This document shows positions 34,684 through 40,992 of a stretch of DNA of 40,992 nt, in pieces. The stretch covers positions 1-40,992 of the forward strand of contig NZ_JAIZ01000042.1 of NCBI RefSeq assembly GCF_000710465.2, given 5' to 3'. The notes beneath the pieces are model-generated. The model was not told where the DNA came from. It did not search any database and saw only the letters and a program-made list of their open reading frames with translations. Made by a program: the position numbers and the translations under genes. This DNA is from Kitasatospora sp. MBT63 (GTDB lineage Bacteria; Actinomycetota; Actinomycetes; Streptomycetales; Streptomycetaceae). How positions within the stretch are numbered: the stretch's first letter is position 1; each line of letters begins with the position of its first letter.

Positions 34684-37248
34684 TCAGCCGCGGTCGCGGT
34701 CCTGCGCGCGCAGCGCCCGGGCCAGGTTGTCCCGGCACTCCAGCACCAGCCGGCGCAGCGCGGGCGCCGCGTGCGGATGCGCGTCCAGCCAGGCATCGGT
34801 GGCGTCCAGCGTCGAGCGCTCGGTCTGCAGCCGGGGGAAGAAGCCGCCGACGATCCGCATCGCGATCTCGATGCTGCGCTGCGCCCAGACCTGCTCCAGC
34901 AGCGCGAAGTAGGTGTCGGTGTACCCGGCCGTCAGCTCCCGCTGACCCGGCTGGGCGAAGCCCGCGATCTGCGCCTCCACCAGCGCGTTGGGCAGTTCGT
35001 CGGAGTCCACCACCGCCGCCCAGGCGGCCGCCTTGGCCCCCGGGGTCGGCAGCGCCGCCAGGCACTTGACCGCCCGCTGCTTGCCGCTGGCGGTGTTGTC
35101 CCGCCGCAGCTCGCCCTCGATCTCCCCGGCGGTGGCCGACCCGGCCGCGGCCAGCGCGAGCCAGAACTCCCAGCGCAGCTCCTGGTCGACCGCCAGGCCG
35201 TCGATCCGGGCGGTGCCGTCCAGCAGCCCGGTGAGCAGCTGCAGGTGCTCCGCGCCCTCGGCGACCGTGGCCAGGAAGCGGGCCCAGGCCAGCTGGTGGT
35301 CACTGCCGGGCTCGGCGGCGCGCAGCTCGCGCAGCGCGCACTCGGCCAGCAGCCGGCCGCCCTCGGCCCGCCAGGCGGGGTCGGCGTAGTAGTCGAGCGC
35401 CGCCCTGGCCTGCTGGTGCAGCGACTGCAGCACCCCGATGTCGGACTCCTGCCCGGCGAAGCGCAGCACCAGGTCGAGGTAGTCGCGGGCGGGCATCAGC
35501 GCGTCCCGGGTCAGGTTCCAGGCCGCGGACCAGGCCAGCGCCCGGGCCAGGGGATCGGTCATCGCGCCGAGACCGGAACGCAGGGTGGCCAGCGACACCT
35601 CGTCGAAGCGCACCTTGCAGTACGTCAGGTCCTCGTCGTTGACCAGCACCAGCGCCGGGCGCGGCCGGCCCGCCGGGACCTCCACCACGGTCCGGGCCCC
35701 GGCGACGTCGGCCTCCACCCGCCCGGTGCGCACCAGCGCGCCGGTCCCGTCCAGGTCGTACAGGCCGATCGCCACCCGGTGCGGGCGCAGGGTGTCGCCG
35801 TCCTGCAGCACCGCCAGCTCGGTGATCCGGCCCTCGGCGTCACAGGTCACCTGCGGGGTCAGCGAGTTGACGCCCGAGGTCTCCAGCCAGGAGGCCGACC
35901 AGGACTTCAGGTCGCGGCCGCTGGTCTCCTCCAGCGCTCCCAGCAGGTCGCCGAGGACGGTGTTGCCGTAGGCGTGCCGCTGGAAGTAACGGCGGGCGCC
36001 CTCGAAGAAGGCGTCCCGGCCGACGTACGCCACCAGCTGCTTGAGCACCGAGGCGCCCTTGGCGTACGTGATGCCGTCGAAGTTGAGCTTGGCGTCCTCC
36101 AGGTCCCGGATGTCCGCCGTGATCGGGTGGGTGGTCGGGTACTGGTCCTGCTGGTACGCCCAGGCCTTGCGGCGGTTGGCGAAGGTGATCCAGGCGGCCC
36201 GGTAGCGGGTGCCGGCCCCGATCAGGCCGAACGAGCCCATGAAGTCCGCGAAGGACTCCTTCAGCCACAGGTCGTCCCACCACTTCATGGTGACCAGGTC
36301 GCCGAACCACATGTGTGCCATCTCGTGCAGGATGACGTTGGCCCGGCCCTCGTACGCGGCCTCGGTGACCTTCGAGCGGAAGACGAACTCCTCCCGGAAG
36401 GTGACGCAGCCCGGGTTCTCCATCGCACCGATGTTGTACTCGGGGACGAAGCACTGGTCGTACTTGCCGAACGGGTACGGGTAGTCGAACTCCTGGTGGA
36501 AGAAGTCCAGCCCCTGCTTGGTGACGGTGAGGATCTCGTCCGCGTCGAAGTGCTCGGCCAGCGACCGGCGGCAGGTCGCCGCCAGCGGGATCTCCAGGGT
36601 GGTGCCGTCGGGCAGCTCCCGGCGGTAGTGGTCGCGCACCACGTGGTACGGGCCGGCGACCACCGCGGTCAGGTAGGTGGAGATCGGCCGGGTGGGGGCG
36701 AACCGCCAGACCCGGGCCGCGCCCTGCTCCTGCACCGACTCGTGGACCGCGTTGGCGTACACGTCCCAGGCGGCCGGCGCGGTGACCGTGAAGGAGAACG
36801 GCGCCTTCAGGTCGGGCTGCTCGAAGTTGGCGAACACCCGGCGGGCGTCGGCCGGCTCGAAGTGGGTGTACAGGTAGGTCTCGCCGTCGACCGGGTCGGT
36901 GAAGCGGTGCAGGCCCTCACCGGTCCGGCTGTAGGCGCAGTCCGCGTCCACCACCAGCACGTTGTGCGCGGCCAGGTCCGGCAGTGCGACCCGGGTGCCG
37001 TCGAAGACCTCCGCAGGATCCAGCGTCCGGCCGTTCAGGGTCACCGAGCGCACGCCCGGCGCCAGCAGGTCGGCGAAGCTGTCCGCGCCCGGGGTGGCGG
37101 CACGGAAGGTCAGCGTGGTGGTGGAACGGAAGGTCGCGGACGCGGGATCCGGTGCGGAGGCCAGGTCCAGGTGGACGCGGTAGCTCTCCACCTCGATCAG
37201 ACCGGCCCGCTTCTGGGCTTCCTCGCGGCTCAGGTTCTTGCCCGGCAC
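34684..37248 (-). CDS. pepN: Aminopeptidase N (M1 family zinc metallopeptidase)
   Basis: 854 residues from GTG 37248 (MPGKNLSREEAQKRA), which has AGGAGT 8 bases upstream; the frame continues to 37326 but that part is not family-like. The exopeptidase motif GAMEN is at 274-278. The zinc site is H308-E-M-A-H312 with E331 in LWLKESFADF. The ERAP1-like C-terminal helical domain fills about 500-854. It removes N-terminal residues from peptides in the cytoplasm. No signal peptide. Divergent from the reductase gene, with 168 bases between. Confidence 0.95.
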   Translation of the reverse strand: MPGKNLSREEAQKRAGLIEVESYRVHLDLASAPDPASATFRSTTTLTFRAATPGADSFADLLAPGVRSVTLNGRTLDPAEVFDGTRVALPDLAAHNVLVVDADCAYSRTGEGLHRFTDPVDGETYLYTHFEPADARRVFANFEQPDLKAPFSFTVTAPAAWDVYANAVHESVQEQGAARVWRFAPTRPISTYLTAVVAGPYHVVRDHYRRELPDGTTLEIPLAATCRRSLAEHFDADEILTVTKQGLDFFHQEFDYPYPFGKYDQCFVPEYNIGAMENPGCVTFREEFVFRSKVTEAAYEGRANVILHEMAHMWFGDLVTMKWWDDLWLKESFADFMGSFGLIGAGTRYRAAWITFANRRKAWAYQQDQYPTTHPITADIRDLEDAKLNFDGITYAKGASVLKQLVAYVGRDAFFEGARRYFQRHAYGNTVLGDLLGALEETSGRDLKSWSASWLETSGVNSLTPQVTCDAEGRITELAVLQDGDTLRPHRVAIGLYDLDGTGALVRTGRVEADVAGARTVVEVPAGRPRPALVLVNDEDLTYCKVRFDEVSLATLRSGLGAMTDPLARALAWSAAWNLTRDALMPARDYLDLVLRFAGQESDIGVLQSLHQQARAALDYYADPAWRAEGGRLLAECALRELRAAEPGSDHQLAWARFLATVAEGAEHLQLLTGLLDGTARIDGLAVDQELRWEFWLALAAAGSATAGEIEGELRRDNTASGKQRAVKCLAALPTPGAKAAAWAAVVDSDELPNALVEAQIAGFAQPGQRELTAGYTDTYFALLEQVWAQRSIEIAMRIVGGFFPRLQTERSTLDATDAWLDAHPHAAPALRRLVLECRDNLARALRAQDRDRG

Positions 37249-37416
37249 GGTGGTACTCCTGTCCGTATGAGCCCGGTGGGGCTGGGGTGCCGGGCGCATC
37301 CTTTCATGCTCGGCGCCACGTACCATTGCACAGCTCGGGCGGAATCAGCCGCCGATCCGCGGTGTTGAGCGCTAGGTCAGAGCGACCCCGCACCCGTTGA
37401 CCGAAGGGCACCGTCC

Positions 37417-38052
37417 GTGACGACCGCAGACTCCCGCAAGATCGCCGACTTCTGGTTCGACCCGATCTGCCCCTGGGCCTGGATGACCTCCCGCTGGATG
37501 CTGGAGGTCGAGCAGCTGCGCCCGGTGGACACCAAGTGGCACGTGATGAGCCTCTCGGTGCTCAACGAGAACCGCGACGAGCTGCCGCAGCAGTACAAGG
37601 ACCTGCTGGCCAAGGGCTGGGGCCCGGTCCGGGTCCTGATCGCCGCCGCCCAGCTCCACGGTGACAAGGTGCTCGGCCCGCTCTACACCGAGCTCGGCAC
37701 CCGCTTCCACAACCAGGGCCTGCCGAACGAGCGCGCCACCATCGAGGCCGCGCTGGTCGCCGCCGGCCTGCCGGCCGAGCTGGCCGACGCCGCCGACACC
37801 GACGCCTACGACGAGGCGCTGCGCGCCTCCCACCAGGAGGGCATCTCGCTGGTGGGCGAGGACGTCGGCACCCCGGTGATCGCGGTGGACGGCCCGGACG
37901 GCGACCGGGTCGCCTTCTTCGGCCCGGTGGTCACCCCCACCCCGCGCGGCGAGGCCGCGGCCCGGCTCTGGGACGGCACCATCCTGGTCGCCTCCACCCC
38001 CGGGTTCTACGAGATCAAGCGCACCCGGACGGCGGGCCCGTCCTTCGAGTGA
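37417..38052 (+). CDS. DsbA-fold mycothiol-dependent reductase homologue (Rv2466c type) with CPWA motif
   Basis: 211 residues, GTG start after GAAGGG. Sequence runs close to mycobacterial Rv2466c: DFWFDPICPWAWMTSRWMLE, then HVMSLSVLNENRDELPQQY, WGPVRVLIAAAQ and VGEDVGTPVIAVDG, ending in KRTRT. In Rv2466c the active site is CPWC; here Cys18 is kept but the resolving cysteine is Ala21. A monothiol mechanism relying on mycothiol fits. It would reduce electrophiles or mixed disulfides in the cytoplasm. The 'nitroreductase' label is borrowed from the homologue. Confidence 0.85.
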   Translation: MTTADSRKIADFWFDPICPWAWMTSRWMLEVEQLRPVDTKWHVMSLSVLNENRDELPQQYKDLLAKGWGPVRVLIAAAQLHGDKVLGPLYTELGTRFHNQGLPNERATIEAALVAAGLPAELADAADTDAYDEALRASHQEGISLVGEDVGTPVIAVDGPDGDRVAFFGPVVTPTPRGEAAARLWDGTILVASTPGFYEIKRTRTAGPSFE

Positions 38053-38086
38053 CGACTCCGCCCGGGGGCCGGCTCTCCCGAGCAGC

Positions 38087-38129
38087 GCCGAGGGGCCCGG
38101 TACGCGTGGTGCGTACCGGGCCCCTCGGC
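38087..38129. terminator. Bidirectional terminator
   Basis: A perfect 19-base stem (38087-38105 with 38111-38129) with a GTGGT loop separates the reductase gene from the converging permease gene. Confidence 0.85.
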
Positions 38130-38181
38130 CTCTGTCGTCCGCCGTTCCCGACCGTCGTCCGGCCGTGGTCGAGCCGCCGGC

Positions 38182-39612
38182 TCAGGCGGTGCGCGGCGCC
38201 TTGCGGACCGCGCCGACCAGCGCCAGCACGGCCGTCAGCCCGAGCGTGAACCACAGCTGCACCCGGTTGCCGCTGTCCAGCGTCATCAGGGCGAGCACCG
38301 CGACGATGCCGCCGAGCGCCAGCCAGGTCAGGTACGGGAAGGCCCACATCCGCACGGTCAGCTGCTCGGGCGCCTCACGCTCCAGCCGGCGGCGCATCCG
38401 CAGCTGGGCGACGGCGATGAAGGCCCAGACCACCAGGACGGCCGCGCCGACCATGTTGAGCAGCCAGCTGAACACGGTGGTCGGCCACCAGTAGCTGAGC
38501 AGCACCGCGAGGAAGCCGAAGGCCGAGGAGGCCAGCACCGCCGTCCGCGGCACCCCGCCGGAGACCTTGGCCAGCGCCTTGGGGCCCTGGCCGCGGCTGA
38601 CCAGCGAGTAGGCCATCCGGGAGGAGCCGTAGATGTTGGCGTTCATCGCCGACAGCAGGGCGATCAGCACGACCACCCGCATCAGGTCGCCGGAGTGCGG
38701 GATGCCGATCCGGTTGAGCACCGCGACGTACGGGCCGGACCCGGTGACCGCCGGGTCGTTCCACGGCACCAGGGTGACCACCACGGCCATCGAGCCGACG
38801 TAGAACACGGCGATCCGCCACATCGCGGTGCGCACGGCGGTGGCGACGCTGCGCCGGGGGTCCTTCGACTCGGCGGCCGCGATGGTCACCGTCTCCAGGC
38901 CGCCGTACGCGAAGACCGAGGCCAGCAGACCGGTGATCAGGCCGGTGGTGCCGTGCGGGAAGAAGCCGCCCGCGCCGGTCAGGTTGGCCGTCCCCGGGGA
39001 CGGCGTGCCGGGCAGCACCCCGGTGATCGCCAGGACGCCGATCACCAGGAAGGCGGCGATGGCCGCCACCTTCACGGCGGCGAACCAGAATTCGAACTCG
39101 CCGAAGTTCTTCACGGCGGACAGGTTGGCCGCGCAGAAGAAGCTCATGAAGATGGCCACCCAGACCCAGGACGCCACCCCGGGCAGCCAGTGCGCCATGA
39201 TCCCGGCCGCGCCGATCGCCTCCGCGGCGACGCCGACGCACAGCAGGGTCCAGAACAGCCAGCCCACGGTGAGCCCGGCCCACCGGCCGATCTCCCGTTC
39301 GGCGTGCACCGAGAACGAGCCGCTGGCGGGGTTGGCCGCCGACATCTCGCCCAGCATCCGCATCACCAGCATGACCAGCAGCCCGGAGAGGGCGAAGGCC
39401 AGCACGATGGACGGGCCGGCGGCGGCGATGCCGGCGCCCGAGCCGACGAACAGCCCGGCGCCGATCACCCCGCCGAGCGCGATCATCGACAGGTGGCGCT
39501 GCTTGAGGCCGTGCGAGAGCCGGCCCTCGGTGGCGGGGGCGGCCGTGGTGGGGGAGGAGGCGACGGGAACGTCGGACCGGTCCTGGGCGGGCGGTCGGGT
39601 GGGGGTCGACAT
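38182..39612 (-). CDS. Amino-acid permease (APC superfamily, AAT family)
   Basis: 476 residues from ATG 39612 (MSTPTRPPAQ); the longer frame to 39855 is non-coding leader. After a 45-residue hydrophilic tail, the AAT signature LKQRHLSMIALGGVIGAGLF with VGSGAGIAAAGPSIVLAF begins a run of 12 predicted membrane segments. FAYGGLETVTIAAAESKDPR is the conserved loop of GABA, proline or lysine permeases. Proton-coupled uptake of an amino acid is likely; the substrate is not readable. An inverted repeat lies in the leader (see 39628-39716). Confidence 0.88.
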   Translation of the reverse strand: MSTPTRPPAQDRSDVPVASSPTTAAPATEGRLSHGLKQRHLSMIALGGVIGAGLFVGSGAGIAAAGPSIVLAFALSGLLVMLVMRMLGEMSAANPASGSFSVHAEREIGRWAGLTVGWLFWTLLCVGVAAEAIGAAGIMAHWLPGVASWVWVAIFMSFFCAANLSAVKNFGEFEFWFAAVKVAAIAAFLVIGVLAITGVLPGTPSPGTANLTGAGGFFPHGTTGLITGLLASVFAYGGLETVTIAAAESKDPRRSVATAVRTAMWRIAVFYVGSMAVVVTLVPWNDPAVTGSGPYVAVLNRIGIPHSGDLMRVVVLIALLSAMNANIYGSSRMAYSLVSRGQGPKALAKVSGGVPRTAVLASSAFGFLAVLLSYWWPTTVFSWLLNMVGAAVLVVWAFIAVAQLRMRRRLEREAPEQLTVRMWAFPYLTWLALGGIVAVLALMTLDSGNRVQLWFTLGLTAVLALVGAVRKAPRTA

Positions 39613-39627
39613 CGGGTCGGATCCAGA

Positions 39628-39716
39628 CTGTTCGGATAGCGGAGGATTCGCCCCACTATTCGGTACAGCGACCGGACCGGCCAAGATTTGCGGCAAAACA
39701 GCCGCTATCCGGACAG
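39628..39716. repeat. 15-bp inverted repeat in the permease leader region
   Basis: CTGTTCGGATAGCGG (39628-39642) and CCGCTATCCGGACAG (39702-39716) pair over 15 bases with a single A/G difference and enclose 59 bases. The nearer arm is 16 bases before the permease start codon. As RNA, it could fold into a long stem at the ribosome binding region; as DNA, the arms could be two facing binding sites. Confidence 0.65.
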
Positions 39717-39849
39717 TGATGTGACCGAAAGTGCATGCACAACTGCGCAGATGTGACAGATCGGGGTTGGAGTCAGGCCGAATCCGACAAGCAGGGCCCT
39801 GACGGTTTGTCGGTTGCCGACGCCCTCCCCGGCCGCCCCCGGCGCATAG

Positions 39850-39865
39850 GTTCACAACTGTTCAC
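39850..39865. promoter_or_regulatory. Direct repeat upstream of bioY
   Basis: GTTCAC occurs at 39850-39855 and 39860-39865, one helical turn apart, 35-50 bases before the bioY start, overlapping a TAGGTT hexamer (39847-39852) that could be the -10. GTTCGAAC follows at about 39878-39885. These may be regulator sites. They do not match the inverted TGAACnnnGTTCA form reported for BioQ. Confidence 0.35.
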
Positions 39866-39899
39866 CCGTCCCACCGTGTTCGAACGGAAGTCCCCGCCC

Positions 39900-40499
39900 A
39901 TGGCCACCGCCACCCCCGCACCCTCCGCCACCGTCCTCGCCGACCTGCTCCCGCAGGCCGCGACCCGGCTCGGCGCCCAGGCCCGCGACCTGGCCCTGGT
40001 GGCCGGCGGCGCCGCGTTGACCGGCCTGGCCGCGCAGTTCTCGGTCAACGTCCCCGGCTCCCCGGTCCCGGTCACCGGCCAGACCTTCGCCGCCCTGCTG
40101 GTCGGCACCGCCCTCGGTGCCCGCCGCGGCATCGCCTCGCTCGGCCTCTACCTGCTCGCCGGCATGGCCGGCCTGCCCTGGTTCGCCCAGGGCAGCTCCG
40201 GCTGGGCCATGCCCAGCCTCGGCTACGTCATCGGCTTCGTGCTGGCGGCCGGCCTGACCGGCGCGCTGGCCCGCCGCGGCGCCGACCGCAGCCCGCTGCG
40301 CACCGCCGCCGCGATGGTGCTGGGGAACCTCGCGATCTACGCCGTCGGCGTCCCCTACCTCGCCCTCGCCCTGCACCTGCCGCTCGCCCGCGCCGCCGAA
40401 CTGGGCCTCTACCCCTACCTGGTGGGCGACGCGCTGAAGGCCGCGCTGGCCGTCGGCGCGCTGCCGCTCACCTGGAAGCTGCTCGGCCGCCGCGGCTGA
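39900..40499 (+). CDS. bioY: BioY biotin transporter substrate-binding (S) component
   Basis: 199 residues from ATG 39900, with GGAAG about 10 bases upstream; the longer frame from 39735 is leader. The core VNVPGSPVPVTGQTFAALLV with GTALGARRGIASLGLYLLAG, followed by LPWFAQGSSGWAMPSLGYVIG, is the BioY signature, and six membrane segments are visible. It binds biotin with high affinity and works with the ECF energising module, or alone. No bioM/bioN genes follow, so it belongs to the solitary or shared-module class. A GTG at about 39876 is an alternative start. Confidence 0.92.
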   Translation: MATATPAPSATVLADLLPQAATRLGAQARDLALVAGGAALTGLAAQFSVNVPGSPVPVTGQTFAALLVGTALGARRGIASLGLYLLAGMAGLPWFAQGSSGWAMPSLGYVIGFVLAAGLTGALARRGADRSPLRTAAAMVLGNLAIYAVGVPYLALALHLPLARAAELGLYPYLVGDALKAALAVGALPLTWKLLGRRG

Positions 40500-40523
40500 C
40501 GGCACCGGACCGCCGCGAGCTCT

Positions 40524-40547
40524 CCCGGGCCCGCTGCCGGGCCCGGG
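40524..40547 (+). terminator. Terminator-like hairpin after bioY
   Basis: A perfect 10-bp stem, CCCGGGCCCG/CGGGCCCGGG, has a CTGC loop. It lies 24 bases past the bioY stop and 26 before the rpiB start. Confidence 0.65.
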
Positions 40548-40573
40548 TGCACGCGCATGCCACACTCATACCC

Positions 40574-40992
40574 ATGCGCGTGTACCTGGGCTCCGACCAT
40601 GCCGGATACGAACTCAAGAACCACCTCGTGGAGTGGCTGAAGGAGGCCGGCCACGAGCCGGTCGACTGCGGCCCGCACATCTACGACGCCGAGGACGACT
40701 ACCCGCCGTTCTGCCTGCGGGCCGCCGAGCGGACCGCGGCCGACCCGGAGGCGCTGGGCGTGGTGATCGGCGGCTCCGGCAACGGCGAGGCGATCGCGGC
40801 CAACAAGGTCAAGGGCGTCCGTGCGGCGCTGGCCTGGAGCGAGCAGACCGCCGCCCTCGGCCGGGAGCACAACAACGCCAACGTGATCAGCGTCGGCGGC
40901 CGGATGCACACCCTCGACGAGGCCACCAAGTTCGTCGAGATCTTCCTCAACCCCCCGTACAGCGGCGAGGCCCGGCACACCCGCCGGATCGA
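40574..40992 (+). CDS. rpiB: Ribose-5-phosphate isomerase B (3' end outside window)
   Basis: 139 complete codons from ATG 40574 (MRVYLGSDHAGYELKNHLVE) to the window edge; the family is about 155-160 residues, so some 20 are missing. GVVIGGSGNGEAIAANKVKG, REHNNANVISVGGRMHT and the late ARHTRRI are those of the mycobacterial-type RpiB, which uses a Glu in GSGNGE as the base instead of the Cys of enterobacterial RpiB. It interconverts ribulose-5-phosphate and ribose-5-phosphate in the pentose-phosphate pathway. Confidence 0.93.
   Translation, partial: MRVYLGSDHAGYELKNHLVEWLKEAGHEPVDCGPHIYDAEDDYPPFCLRAAERTAADPEALGVVIGGSGNGEAIAANKVKGVRAALAWSEQTAALGREHNNANVISVGGRMHTLDEATKFVEIFLNPPYSGEARHTRRI

Noticed and set aside
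34684..37326. Upstream ATG at 37326 as the pepN start
   Set aside because: The extra 26 residues are unlike the family, and the GTG at 37248 has a good ribosome binding site.
39850..39865. BioQ or BirA operator upstream of bioY
   Set aside because: GTTCAC is directly repeated, not inverted as the BioQ site is, and no BirA-type palindrome is seen, so the repeat is listed only as a possible regulatory site.

Overview
The window is a chromosomal segment of a high-GC, mycelial actinomycete, most likely Streptomyces or Kitasatospora. The support is very high G+C at third codon positions, frequent GTG/TTG starts, ATGA/GTGA gene overlaps, a mycothiol-type reductase, and a chitin utilisation locus (chitinase plus NgcEFG-type importer) with DasR-type operators. 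Nearly everything looks like core-chromosome content. I see no transposase, integrase, prophage, tRNA, rRNA or CRISPR array. The first gene (FMN monooxygenase) and the last gene (rpiB) are cut by the window edges.

Layout. 1-2.3 kb: FMN-dependent monooxygenase and a ROK regulator. 2.5-12.5 kb: a potassium-homeostasis block with kdpD-kdpE, an OB-fold protein, DUF3159 membrane protein, two convergent TrkA/RCK proteins, a KimA-like K+ transporter, and a TRAM-domain RNA methyltransferase with a long basic N-terminal extension. No kdpFABC pump genes are present. 13.1-18.1 kb: a leaderless RHH antitoxin plus degenerate Fic/Doc-like pair, an RlmA-type 23S rRNA methyltransferase, an AAA ATPase, a MazG-like pyrophosphohydrolase, a pair of DnaA boxes, and a DUF6099 gene overlapped antisense by a small coiled-coil gene. 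18.4-23.9 kb: dapD, and divergently the hen1-pnkp RNA-repair operon. 24.1-26.4 kb: ornithine carbamoyltransferase behind an ARG box, a zinc-site-poor SodC-like secreted protein, and a solitary VapC PIN toxin. 26.5-29.4 kb: aconitase, whose promoter carries two large palindromes (TamR-like) and an iron box. 29.4-34.7 kb: GH18 chitinase and the ngcEFG importer. 34.7-41 kb: aminopeptidase N, a mycothiol-dependent reductase homologue with CPWA instead of CPWC, an amino-acid permease, BioY and RpiB.

How the genes work together. KdpDE, the TrkA pair and the KimA-like permease would sense and adjust K+. Hen1 and Pnkp together repair and mark ribotoxin-cut RNA 3' ends. Chitinase releases chito-oligosaccharides that NgcEFG imports, under a shared DasR-type switch. 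The best candidates for something under-described are the RHH/degenerate Fic pair with its palindromic leaderless promoter, the K+ block built around kdpDE without a Kdp pump, the doubly controlled aconitase promoter, and the AAA-ATPase/MazG neighbourhood. Strong palindromic terminators separate most convergent transcription units. Functional calls come from reading motifs and recalled family sequences; no database search was run.
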